A DNA stretch of 7,094 nucleotides from Hyphomicrobiales bacterium. Lineage in GTDB: Bacteria; Pseudomonadota; Alphaproteobacteria; Rhizobiales; CAYWUX01. The notes under the pieces are model-generated. The model did no database searches. It saw only the letters and a list, made by a program, of their open reading frames with translations, and was not told the origin of the DNA. Positions 1-6,300 of this stretch are shown one piece after another. The translations under genes were made by a program, and so were the position numbers. Where the stretch lies: positions 1 to 7,094 of the forward strand of contig JANQOC010000232.1 in the NCBI GenBank assembly GCA_028279265.1. The letters are read 5' to 3'. Positions within the stretch are counted from its first letter, which is position 1. Each line of letters starts with the position of its first letter.

Positions 1-2
1 AA

Positions 3-401
3 GGATCGTGGACAAGCCACAGTCCCCTGCCAGGCGGAAATTTTCCTGTCGAAGAGATCGACGCATTAATCGAATCGACGGAAAAAGAATATCCCTTTCT
101 CGATCGCCGGGACGCCCTGCGGCTCGTCCACACATGTGGAACCGAGTTGAATGACATTCTGCAGAATGTAAGTAACTGGGAAGATCTGGGAAAACATTTT
201 GGTGCCGGACTAACGGAAGCCGAAGTCAAATATCTGCAGAGAAACGAGTGGGCCCTGACCGCCGAGGATATACTCTGGAGACGCACCAAGCTGGGCCTGC
301 GGTTTTCCCATGAAGAAGAAAACGGATTGAGCGAATGGTTGAGAGACAGTTCTCATGCTATTGTTCAGGCTCCCAAAGCTTCTGCGACTAGAGTTCTCTA
401 A
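3..401 (+). CDS. glpD: Aerobic glycerol-3-phosphate dehydrogenase, C-terminal part (truncated by window start)
   Basis: These are the last 132 residues of the FAD-dependent, membrane-associated enzyme that oxidises sn-glycerol-3-phosphate to dihydroxyacetone phosphate and passes electrons to quinone. The reading frame is open from the first complete codon, so the start lies outside the window. Visible family features, numbered within the fragment, are WTxxxPLPGG near residues 3-12, YPFL at 30-33, the TCGTEL segment at 44-49 (equivalent to the YGS-E-L segment of E. coli GlpD), DLGKHFG at 61-67, EAEVKYL at 72-78 and the diagnostic WRRTKLGL at 92-99. These belong to the C-terminal helical domain of the family; the FAD-binding part is not present. 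glpK follows 45 bases downstream on the same strand, supporting a glp operon. The identification rests on recalled family motifs and is strong. Confidence 0.93.
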   Translation, partial: GSWTSHSPLPGGNFPVEEIDALIESTEKEYPFLDRRDALRLVHTCGTELNDILQNVSNWEDLGKHFGAGLTEAEVKYLQRNEWALTAEDILWRRTKLGLRFSHEEENGLSEWLRDSSHAIVQAPKASATRVL

Positions 402-430
402 TTTTGTTTTTGCGGCTCAGAGGGAACCAG

Positions 431-439
431 GAGAGAGGA
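431..439 (+). promoter_or_regulatory. Ribosome binding site deciding the GTG start of glpK
   Basis: The purine run GAGAGAGGA ends seven bases before GTG at 447. This supports a GTG start giving an N-terminus [15 protein letters not shown], which matches the usual start of glycerol kinases. The same ten-base string GAGAGAGGAA recurs before the binding-protein gene (3544-3553). Confidence 0.7.
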
Positions 440-446
440 ACAAGCT

Positions 447-1937
447 GTGAGTAAATACGTACTTGCCATTGATCAGGGCACGACATCATCGCGGGCCATT
501 CTCTTTACTAAAGACTTTGCAATAGAAGCCGTCGCCCAGGAAGAATTTCCACAGATCTATCCGCGCTCCGGCTGGGTTGAACATGACCCTGAAGATCTGT
601 GGCGGACAACACTGTCGACTTGCCGGGAAGTCCTCGAACAAGCCAAGGCGGAAGCAACCGACATTGTTGCCATCGGCATTACCAATCAGCGAGAAACAAC
701 GGTCATCTGGGATAAAGCAACCGGAAAACCGTTGCACAACGCCATAGTCTGGCAGGATCGCAGAACCGCGGATCTTTGCGCAGCGCTTAAGGCCGATGGT
801 GTGGAAAACACATTTACCGAAAAGACGGGTCTTCTCCTTGATCCTTATTTTTCGGGAACGAAGATCAAATGGCTTCTCGATAACGTGGAAGGGGCCCGCG
901 AAGCCGCCCGGTCAGGGAAGCTTGCCTTTGGAACCATTGACACGTTCCTGTTGTGGCGCCTCACAGGAGGCAAGGTTCACGCCACCGACGCCACTAATGC
1001 CAGCCGTACCCTGATCTATGACATCAGGCAGGGGGCGTTCGATTCGACCCTGCTCGATATTCTTGACATTCCGAAAGAACTGCTTCCTAAGGTTCTGGAT
1101 AGCGCCACAGCCTTTGGTTCGACGGATCCGCAGCTCTTTGGAACCTCCATACCGATTGCCGGCATTGCCGGCGACCAGCAGGCCGCGACTGTCGGGCAGG
1201 CATGCTTTGAACCGGGCATGCTGAAATCCACTTACGGAACCGGATGTTTCGCAGTCATGAATACGGGTGAAACCCCGGTACATTCCCAGAACCGTCTGCT
1301 GACGACGATCGCCTACCAACTCAACAGCAAACCGACTTATGCCCTTGAAGGTTCCATCTTCGTTGCCGGCGCCGCCGTTCAATGGTTGCGGGACGGACTT
1401 GGCATTATTGAAAACGCTGCCGATACGGGCTCCATGGCAACGGCAGCCGACCTCCACCAGGATGTTTATCTGGTCCCGGCCTTTGTAGGACTGGGAGCAC
1501 CGCACTGGGATGCGGAAGCCCGCGGCGCGCTCTTCGGCTTGACCCGGGCAACCGGTCCCAAGGAGTTGGCGCGCGCCGCGCTCGAGGCCGTATGTTACCA
1601 GACGTCGGAACTGTTATCGGCCATGAAAAACGACTGGCCATCGGATGGAGACGTCGTGCTACGCGTTGATGGCGGCATGGTTGCCTCGGACTGGACAATG
1701 CAGTTCCTGGCCGACATCCTGGATGTTCCAGTGGATCGTCCTTCCATTCTTGAAACAACGGCCCTGGGTGCAGCCTACCTTGCAGGTATGCAAGTCGGTT
1801 TTTATCCGTCGCCGGAAGAATTTTCCAAGAACTGGCTGCTTGAAAAAAGATTCAACCCCGAGATGACGGAACCGGATCGCACCCGAAAACTCTCGGGATG
1901 GCATGATGCCGTACGCCGGACACTGACATCACAATAG
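447..1937 (+). CDS. glpK: Glycerol kinase
   Basis: Cytoplasmic FGGY-family kinase that phosphorylates glycerol with ATP to sn-glycerol-3-phosphate, the substrate of the GlpD encoded just upstream. The 496-residue length is normal for the family (about 495-502). Visible features are the phosphate-binding loop DQGTTSSR at 9-16, the glycerol-contacting pair R82-E83 in ITNQRETT, the VWQDRRT segment at 101-107, Y134, the catalytic segment GIAGDQQAA with D243, the STYGTGCF loop at 261-268 and the ATP-site DGGMVASDW at 408-416. It starts with GTG preceded by a strong ribosome binding site. By alignment from memory, the position equal to E. coli R236, which contacts the allosteric inhibitor fructose-1,6-bisphosphate, is S234 here (GTSIPI instead of GTRIPI). 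The C-terminal EIIA-Glc contact segment is also divergent (PEMTEPDR at 471-478). Feedback control therefore probably differs from enteric GlpK. Function is very secure; the regulatory point is inference. Confidence 0.98.
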   Translation: MSKYVLAIDQGTTSSRAILFTKDFAIEAVAQEEFPQIYPRSGWVEHDPEDLWRTTLSTCREVLEQAKAEATDIVAIGITNQRETTVIWDKATGKPLHNAIVWQDRRTADLCAALKADGVENTFTEKTGLLLDPYFSGTKIKWLLDNVEGAREAARSGKLAFGTIDTFLLWRLTGGKVHATDATNASRTLIYDIRQGAFDSTLLDILDIPKELLPKVLDSATAFGSTDPQLFGTSIPIAGIAGDQQAATVGQACFEPGMLKSTYGTGCFAVMNTGETPVHSQNRLLTTIAYQLNSKPTYALEGSIFVAGAAVQWLRDGLGIIENAADTGSMATAADLHQDVYLVPAFVGLGAPHWDAEARGALFGLTRATGPKELARAALEAVCYQTSELLSAMKNDWPSDGDVVLRVDGGMVASDWTMQFLADILDVPVDRPSILETTALGAAYLAGMQVGFYPSPEEFSKNWLLEKRFNPEMTEPDRTRKLSGWHDAVRRTLTSQ

Positions 1938-1974
1938 AGATCTCAATAGCGACATCTTAAGAGCGATTCAGGGA

Positions 1975-2088
1975 ATGCCAGACTGTTTCAAATCCCTCGT
2001 CGAATCTATGGGAGTCAAACTCTCTCTTGTTGACGAGGAGCAGACACAGTTCAGATATACCGAACAGCTATCAAGGTTGAAGCAATAA
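1975..2088 (+). CDS. Doubtful small reading frame or gene remnant, 37 residues
   Basis: An ATG-initiated frame encodes a hydrophilic peptide beginning MPDCFKSLVESMG and ending in RLKQ. The frame is also open upstream of this ATG, back into the end of glpK. Composition is protein-like, with amphipathic stretches, which raises the possibility of a degraded gene tail or a microprotein. Against this, the only purine run (CAGGGA, 1969-1974) directly abuts the ATG with no spacer, and I recognise no family. An inverted repeat (1995-2038) sits inside it. I cannot assign a function, and it may simply be chance. Confidence 0.15.
   Translation: MPDCFKSLVESMGVKLSLVDEEQTQFRYTEQLSRLKQ
1995..2038. repeat. 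Inverted repeat CCTCGTC / GACGAGG
   Basis: Arms of seven perfect pairs (1995-2001 and 2032-2038) extend in RNA by a G-U and an A-U pair, leaving a loop of about 26 bases. There is no T run downstream, so it is not a standard terminator. It might slow 3' decay of the glpK transcript, but that is a guess. Confidence 0.35.
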
Positions 2089-2218
2089 GCCGCACGAATT
2101 TTGTCGGTTCCATCGCTATTATGCGGCGTGGATCTTGTGGAATAGACTCTCAAATCTGAACCGCAGAAATTACGGCACTTCAGTCTCGCAATAAACAAAT
2201 GACTCAATGCAAAAGAAA

Positions 2219-2235
2219 TTGCCATGCAATGGCAA
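2219..2235. repeat. Short palindrome TTGCCAT-GCA-ATGGCAA
   Basis: A perfect seven-base inverted repeat with a three-base centre, in an AT-rich setting about 150 bases before the oxygenase start. The size and near-continuous dyad symmetry are typical of a dimeric repressor operator, and it could equally form a small hairpin. No regulator gene lies in the window to pair with it. Confidence 0.4.
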
Positions 2236-2274
2236 ATATTTGAGCAATCGAATGATTGAATAGGCGCGGTGTTT

Positions 2275-2318
2275 GTTGCTATTACTGGTTACAGATTAGG
2301 CATTACCAGTCTGGCAAC
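2275..2318. repeat. Compound inverted repeat upstream of the oxygenase gene
   Basis: The outer arms GTTGC (2275-2279) and GCAAC (2314-2318) enclose the inner arms ACTGGT (2284-2289) and ACCAGT (2305-2310), separated by a small asymmetric internal loop (TATT against CTG). The apical loop is 15 bases. The nested arrangement suggests either an RNA stem or an operator. No T run follows it; a purine-rich linker at 2319-2330 comes next. Confidence 0.4.
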
Positions 2319-2321
2319 GGT

Positions 2322-2375
2322 AGGGAGGGGTGAAACCAAATTTATTTAATCCGCAAATTGGTTTCAAAGTTCCCT
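2322..2375 (+). promoter_or_regulatory. Extended hairpin in the putative leader of the Rieske oxygenase gene
   Basis: The core is a perfect nine-base inverted repeat, TGAAACCAA (2331-2339) and TTGGTTTCA (2358-2366), with an 18-base AT-rich loop. Three further T-A pairs are possible inside if one base bulges. Outside a symmetric four-base internal loop, AGGGA (2322-2326) can pair with TCCCT (2371-2375). It ends 11 bases before the ATG at 2387. The outer left arm belongs to AGGGAGGGG, the only strong Shine-Dalgarno-like string nearby. It could be a translational control hairpin in RNA or a protein-binding dyad in DNA; the sequence alone cannot separate these. Confidence 0.5.
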
Positions 2376-2386
2376 GAACAAAACAT

Positions 2387-3475
2387 ATGAGCAAGTCACG
2401 CGTAAAGTTTTCAAATGTTGCGTTCGAAAACACCCCTTCTGAAGAAGCGGTATCCGGATTCTATGACGGTATGCGCAAATTCTGGCATCCGGTTTTGCGC
2501 CGATCCGATCTTCCGGAAACCAAGCCTCTTTCAGTTGAGCTGCTCGGAACGGGGATCGTTCTTGCCAAGCTGGATGGTAGGATCAGAGCCTTCCGGGATG
2601 TTTGCCGGCATTTTCAGGCGCGGCTTTCCCTGGGCGAGATCGTCGACATAGATGGCGCACAATCCCTGCAATGCCCCTACCACGGCTGGGCCTATGGTTC
2701 AGATGGAAGATGTGTTCGCATCCCGCAGTTGCCGCCGGGCCGGCGAATTCCGCCGAGTGCGTGCGTTCCAAGTTATCAGGTTCAGGAAAAGTACGGCCTT
2801 ATCTGGGTTTGCCTGCAAGATGATCCTTTGTTCGATATCCCCGACTACCCGGAATGGGATGACTTGAGCTTTCGGACCGTCTCCATAAACGAGGAAGAGC
2901 CAACGCAAACGAGCTCAATAAGAATGATCATGGGGACTCTTGACGATACGCATTTCCCGTGGGTCCATGAAGGAATTTTGGGAGAGAGAGATCAGCCTGC
3001 TCCCCCTGATCATAAGGTCTGGCGTGATAATCGCTATCTGGTCATGCAGTATGAGATCGAGCAACCTCCGAATTATTCCACAACCGATGTTTCGCAACGT
3101 TCGCAGGACGATTCAGGCTGGGTGAAGAATAACTATACCGACTATGTTGGCATGCCCAATGTGATCAGACTGGTCAAAGACAATGACAATGGACGATACG
3201 TCATCTGGTTGGCGACCTGTCCGAACCGTTTTAACAAGACCACGAATTTCTGGGCTTTCTCCCGAAATTTCAATCTTGATCCGGATCAGGACAAGGCATA
3301 CGAGGATATTGCAACCCTGGTGCGCGCCCAGGACAAGCCGATCATCGAAAGTCAGCGCCCGTGGATCATCCCGCCATTCTGGTCGGGAATCGAAATGCCC
3401 CTGGGACCAGGTGATACACCTTTGATAGAATACCAAAAATGGCTTGAGGAATTGGAGATATCGGTCAATGTTTAG
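2387..3475 (+). CDS. Rieske non-heme iron oxygenase, alpha (catalytic) subunit, VanA/PobA/phthalate-dioxygenase-like
   Basis: Predicted cytoplasmic oxygenase of 362 residues that would hydroxylate or O/N-dealkylate a small, probably aromatic, substrate using O2 and electrons from a separate reductase. The N-terminal Rieske domain (about 30-130) opens with RKFWHPV and carries both [2Fe-2S] ligand pairs, C73-R-H75 and C96-P-Y-H99. The catalytic domain has D186-x2-H189-x4-H194, giving two iron histidines and the bridging aspartate that links neighbouring subunits. The third iron ligand is probably an acidic residue around 302-307, which I could not fix. The end, DKPIIESQRP at 316-325 and EYQKWL at 348-353, fits the VanA/PobA branch. 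An in-frame stop at 2375-2377 limits the start to ATG 2387, which has no clear Shine-Dalgarno; ATG 2471 would remove only residues before RKFW. No reductase, ferredoxin or beta subunit is nearby. An importer operon follows on the same strand. Family is certain, substrate unknown. Confidence 0.93.
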   Translation: MSKSRVKFSNVAFENTPSEEAVSGFYDGMRKFWHPVLRRSDLPETKPLSVELLGTGIVLAKLDGRIRAFRDVCRHFQARLSLGEIVDIDGAQSLQCPYHGWAYGSDGRCVRIPQLPPGRRIPPSACVPSYQVQEKYGLIWVCLQDDPLFDIPDYPEWDDLSFRTVSINEEEPTQTSSIRMIMGTLDDTHFPWVHEGILGERDQPAPPDHKVWRDNRYLVMQYEIEQPPNYSTTDVSQRSQDDSGWVKNNYTDYVGMPNVIRLVKDNDNGRYVIWLATCPNRFNKTTNFWAFSRNFNLDPDQDKAYEDIATLVRAQDKPIIESQRPWIIPPFWSGIEMPLGPGDTPLIEYQKWLEELEISVNV

Positions 3476-3485
3476 TTGCAACTAA
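3472..3485. promoter_or_regulatory. Perfect 14-base palindrome TTAGTTGCAACTAA, candidate operator
   Basis: Complete dyad symmetry with no spacer, covering the TAG stop of the oxygenase gene and lying about 75 bases before the binding-protein gene. The position suits an operator controlling a separate promoter for the importer. A weak hexamer pair, TTGCAA (3476-3481) and TGGAAT (3499-3504) with 17 bases between, starts inside it; each matches the sigma70 consensus at four of six positions, so the promoter is unproven. Confidence 0.4.
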
Positions 3486-3545
3486 CTAGACAGCCGAATG
3501 GAATGCGGAAGTAACAACACGTTAAAAGTGACTAAACATAGATGA

Positions 3546-3554
3546 GAGAGGAAG
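3546..3554 (+). promoter_or_regulatory. Ribosome binding site of the binding-protein gene
   Basis: GAGAGGAAG, with its AGGA core at 3549-3552, sits six bases before ATG 3559 and fixes that start. The start gives a clean signal peptide. It contrasts with the oxygenase gene upstream, which lacks such a site. Confidence 0.7.
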
Positions 3555-3558
3555 ATAC

Positions 3559-4563
3559 ATGTTCAAGAAACTGATACTGACATCTTTTATGGTCATAGCC
3601 GGATTTTCGGCACAGGCCGAAACAAGCATTAAGTTTGCCAATGACTGGAAATGGGAAGGGCCTGCCGCGCCATTACTGTTAGCCCTTGAAAAAGGTTACT
3701 ACAAAAAAAATGGGCTCAACGTCACCATGGACACCGGCAAGGGTTCAAGGGAAGCCATTCCCCGTGTCGCATCAGGCACTTATGACATCGGCGCAGCTGA
3801 TATTAACTCGCTGATCAAATTCCGGGATCAAAATCCGGAACTGAATGTTACTGCCATCATGATGATCTACAATGCTCCGCCCTTCGCGGTCATCGGCAGA
3901 AAGTCCCTTGGCGTTTCCAAACCAAAGGACCTCGAAGGTAAAATCCTTGGAGCACCGGCACCGGACGGAGCCTATGCTCAATGGAAAGCATTCGTGAAGG
4001 CCAATAATATTGATGCCTCCAAAGTGAAAATCGAGAATGTCGGTTTCCCGGTTCGCGAGCCCATGCTGGCCCAGGGTAAAGTGCAGGCAATCACGGGATT
4101 TTCTTTTTCTTCGTTCATCAACTTGAAGTCCAAAGGTGTCCCGGAGGACGATATCTCCGTCATTCTCATGGCTGAGAACGGCCTTGATCTCTATGGCAAT
4201 GTGATCATTGTGAATCCCAAATTTGCAAAAGAGAATCCCGAGGCCGTGAAAACTTTTGTGAAGACGACGATTCAGGGATTCCAGGAAGCCGTTAAAGATC
4301 CCGCAGGTTCCATTCAATATGTGCTTAAGAACAATGATGTCGCCAGGGAAAATGTAGAACTCGAACGTCTGCAAATGGCGATAAAGCAGAACATTGTGAC
4401 CGACGAAGTAAGAAAGAACGGATTCGGTGGCGTCGACATGGAGCGACTTGCAAAATCGATAGATCAAATTGCGCTGACCTATGAATTCAAGAAAAAGCCA
4501 GATCCGAAAACGATTTTTGATCCATCGTTCCTGCCTCCAAAAGCCGAACGAATGATTAAATAG
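3559..4563 (+). CDS. NMT1/THI5-like ABC transporter substrate-binding protein (NitT/TauT class)
   Basis: Periplasmic binding protein of 334 residues that would capture the substrate of the importer encoded next. A signal peptide is evident: KK at 3-4, a hydrophobic core at 5-16 and a likely cleavage after A20 (AQA|E). The mature protein begins with SIKFANDWKWEGPAAP, followed by LALEKGYYKKNGLNV (41-55) and GSREAIPRVASGTYDIGAADINSLI (62-86), the pattern of NMT1/THI5-like, ThiY/SsuA-type binding proteins. DLEGKILGAP (124-133) and VGFPVREPML (161-170) continue the two-lobed fold. There is no lipobox cysteine, so it is soluble. Relatives bind varied ligands, including pyrimidine precursors of thiamine, sulfonates, nitrate and aromatic acids, so the ligand cannot be named. 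The ATPase gene follows 20 bases downstream. The neighbouring Rieske oxygenase suggests an oxidisable organic ligand, which is inference. Confidence 0.92.
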   Translation: MFKKLILTSFMVIAGFSAQAETSIKFANDWKWEGPAAPLLLALEKGYYKKNGLNVTMDTGKGSREAIPRVASGTYDIGAADINSLIKFRDQNPELNVTAIMMIYNAPPFAVIGRKSLGVSKPKDLEGKILGAPAPDGAYAQWKAFVKANNIDASKVKIENVGFPVREPMLAQGKVQAITGFSFSSFINLKSKGVPEDDISVILMAENGLDLYGNVIIVNPKFAKENPEAVKTFVKTTIQGFQEAVKDPAGSIQYVLKNNDVARENVELERLQMAIKQNIVTDEVRKNGFGGVDMERLAKSIDQIALTYEFKKKPDPKTIFDPSFLPPKAERMIK

Positions 4564-4583
4564 GAATCTTCCGGCTACTATTT

Positions 4584-5384
4584 ATGTCATCCGATCAATC
4601 GTTTATCTCAATCAACGATGTCTCCCTGCGCTACAAACCGCAGGGAGGCGATGAAGGCACACTCGCCGTCGACGAATTGAATCTCCGCGTCGAAAAGGGC
4701 GAGTTCGTCGCGGTTGTCGGCCCATCGGGATGTGGAAAATCCACATTGATGAAACTTGCGACGGGCCTGCATTTCCCGACGACAGGTTCCGTCAGAATTG
4801 ACGGGGACGAGGTTAAGGGACCCGTCAAGATTGCCGGGATGGCCTTTCAGAATCCTGTCATGCTTCCCTGGCGAAAAACGGCGGACAATATCTTACTGCC
4901 GCTGGAGATCGTACAGCCTCATCGCCGGCAGATGCGATCTAACAAGGAACAATATCGAAAACTTGCCGATGAACTCCTCGCTTCAGTCGGGCTGGAGGGC
5001 GCGGGTAGCCAGTATCCGTGGCAGCTATCGGGAGGCATGCAACAGCGGGCTTCCTTGTGTCGCGCCCTGATACATGAGCCCGAACTACTCATGCTGGATG
5101 AACCATTCGCGGCTCTCGACGCCTTTACCCGGGAGGAACTCTGGTGCGTTATACGCGATCTCCAGGCGGAAAAGGGTTTCACCACCATCCTGGTCACCCA
5201 TGATCTTCGCGAAGCTGTATTTCTTGCGGATCGGATTTTTGTGATGAGCGCGCGACCCGGGCGAATTCTTGTGGAACGCACAGTGGATATAGACAGACCC
5301 AGAGAGCTGGATCTGCTTTACGAAAAATTCTTTGTCGACATCGTACACGAGTTACGGGGTCATATTGCCGAGGCCCGCAAATAA
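4584..5384 (+). CDS. ABC transporter ATP-binding protein, NitT/TauT (SsuB/TauB-like) family
   Basis: Cytoplasmic ATPase of 266 residues that powers the importer. All catalytic motifs are intact: Walker A GPSGCGKST (46-54), Q-loop Q89 in AFQNPVMLPWRKT, signature LSGGMQQR (148-155), Walker B LLMLDEP (168-174), D-loop ALDAFTREE (177-185) and switch H206 in VTHDLREAVFLADR. The LPWRKT and DLREAVFLADR strings are typical of the nitrate/sulfonate/taurine group. The helical segment between the Q-loop and the signature (about 109-127, rich in R, Q and K) appears slightly longer than in SsuB or TauB. ATG 4584 lies 20 bases after the binding-protein stop with no good Shine-Dalgarno (AGGA at 4562-4565 is too far), so translation may depend on coupling. 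Its stop overlaps the permease start. Confidence 0.95.
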   Translation: MSSDQSFISINDVSLRYKPQGGDEGTLAVDELNLRVEKGEFVAVVGPSGCGKSTLMKLATGLHFPTTGSVRIDGDEVKGPVKIAGMAFQNPVMLPWRKTADNILLPLEIVQPHRRQMRSNKEQYRKLADELLASVGLEGAGSQYPWQLSGGMQQRASLCRALIHEPELLMLDEPFAALDAFTREELWCVIRDLQAEKGFTTILVTHDLREAVFLADRIFVMSARPGRILVERTVDIDRPRELDLLYEKFFVDIVHELRGHIAEARK

Positions 5385-6148
5385 TGAGAATTGACTGGGT
5401 AAAAGCTGCACCTTGGATCTGTACGATCGGCCTGTTTGTCGTTTGGGAACTGGCCGTGCGATTGCTGGGTATCGCCGAGTTTATCCTGCCGACGCCAACG
5501 GCAATTTTCCTGGCAACAGTCGAATTCTGGTCTGCCCTTGTCAACAATTCCTTCCAGACCCTTTGGACGACGCTCGCCGGATTCGGCATTGCTGTTGTAT
5601 TCGGCCTTGGCCTGGGCCTGTTCATTGGCTGGAACAAAACCATCTATGCTGGACTTTACCCGCTTATGGTTGGGTTCAATTCTATTCCCAAAGTCGCCGT
5701 AGTTCCAATTCTTGTCTTGTGGTTCGGTACGGGGTGGATACCCGCAGTTCTAACGGCATTTCTTATTTCGTTCTTTCCCATAGTTGTTAATGTCGCCACC
5801 GGATTGGCAACAATTGAACCGGAAATGGAGGATGTCCTTCGCGCCCTCGGTGCAAAAAAACTGGACATCATGACAAAAGTCGGGATCCCCAGATCCCTCC
5901 CCTACTTTTTTGGTTCTCTTAAAGTTGCGATCACACTGGCATTTATCGGGTCGGTTTTATCTGAAACCATTGCCGCAAATAAGGGGCTCGGACATATGAT
6001 GCTGACGGCGCAGGCGAACTTTGAAGTTCCCCTGGTGTTCGCCTGCCTTATTGCACTGGCAATAGAGGGTATCGGTATGTACGCGATTATGGCCTGGCTG
6101 GAAATGCGGATGACCGGATGGGCCCACCGATCCGGATTTGCACGCTAG
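5384..6148 (+). CDS. ABC transporter permease, NitT/TauT (SsuC/TauC-like) family
   Basis: Inner-membrane permease of 254 residues, presumably a homodimer, forming the channel of the importer. Hydrophobic stretches at about 9-28, 60-82, 88-113, 118-141, 181-198 and 216-238 give the six-helix plan expected of the BPD_transp_1 fold. The cytoplasmic coupling loop that docks on the ATPase is clear: EDVLRALGAKKLDIMTKVGIP (149-169), a good EAA motif with the conserved alanine-leucine-glycine-alanine and later I-P. The FILPTPTA segment (33-40) and FNSIPKVAVVPILVLWFG (98-115) are typical of this subfamily. The ATG at 5384 shares its A with the ATPase TAA stop, indicating translational coupling and a shared transcript. 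No second permease is present, in keeping with family practice. Confidence 0.95.
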   Translation: MRIDWVKAAPWICTIGLFVVWELAVRLLGIAEFILPTPTAIFLATVEFWSALVNNSFQTLWTTLAGFGIAVVFGLGLGLFIGWNKTIYAGLYPLMVGFNSIPKVAVVPILVLWFGTGWIPAVLTAFLISFFPIVVNVATGLATIEPEMEDVLRALGAKKLDIMTKVGIPRSLPYFFGSLKVAITLAFIGSVLSETIAANKGLGHMMLTAQANFEVPLVFACLIALAIEGIGMYAIMAWLEMRMTGWAHRSGFAR

Positions 6149-6300
6149 CAGGGATGATGGACGTTGCGCTGTTGGATCGTTAAATTGAACAATCCAGTCT
6201 TACTGTGCCTGACAATTTGAGCCTGACGACCTGAAATTAACGCGTGTCAGAACAGTAGCGGAAGGCGCAATTGAAGGACGGATTCATCGGAGATGTTCGC
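6149..6300. other. 152-base gap between the importer operon and the last gene
   Basis: No gene is visible. The sequence GCCTGAC occurs twice in direct orientation (6207-6213 and 6221-6227, period 14), and CTGACA (6209-6214) has an inverted partner TGTCAG (6245-6250). These short matches could be operator half-sites or chance. I see no T-run terminator after the permease and no good promoter hexamers. The gap length suggests the final gene is transcribed separately. Confidence 0.4.
6289..6292 (+). promoter_or_regulatory. Ribosome binding site deciding the ATG 6301 start
   Basis: GGAG lies eight bases before ATG 6301. It favours this start over the longer in-frame TTG at 6271, which would put ten extra polar residues in front of an otherwise standard signal peptide. 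Confidence 0.6.

Larger units (their letters stand above)
1938..2386. other. 449-base intergenic region with several inverted repeats and no convincing gene
   Basis: This gap separates the glycerol genes from the oxygenase and is visibly more AT-rich than the flanking genes. It holds a possible 37-codon reading frame (1975-2088, +), an 85-codon frame on the other strand (1968-2225) that I do not believe, and inverted repeats at 1995-2038, 2219-2235, 2275-2318 and 2322-2375. I see no rho-independent terminator after glpK: none of the stems is followed by a T run. I find no promoter hexamer pair good enough to report, although a promoter for the oxygenase gene must lie here if it is not read through from glpK. 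Confidence 0.6.

Noticed and set aside
388..412. TAGAG-TT-CTCTA followed by ATTTTGTTTTT at the glpD end, resembling a terminator
   Set aside because: A two-base loop is sterically impossible and the remaining stem is too short and AT-rich; glpK follows closely, so termination is not expected.
912..1505. 197-codon reading frame on the minus strand inside glpK
   Set aside because: It lies wholly antisense to a certain glycerol kinase gene and its translation resembles no protein family I know.
2089..2127. GCCGCA / TGCGGC inverted repeat
   Set aside because: Only six pairs with a 27-base loop and no extension, easily due to chance.
1968..2225. 85-codon reading frame on the minus strand in the intergenic gap
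   Set aside because: Cysteine-, serine- and arginine-rich translation with no recognisable motif, no supporting ribosome binding site identified, and the start lies inside a palindrome.
3772..4467. 231-codon reading frame on the minus strand inside the binding-protein gene
   Set aside because: Antisense shadow of a clearly conserved gene; the translation is rich in H, F and C without domain pattern.
6114..6135. CCGGAT / ATCCGG hairpin at the end of the permease gene, as a terminator
   Set aside because: It lies inside the coding sequence and is followed by ATTTGCACG rather than a T run.
6271..6300. TTG start at 6271 for the last gene
   Set aside because: ATG 6301 has a well-placed GGAG and begins directly with a standard signal peptide; the extra ten residues would put polar sequence before it.
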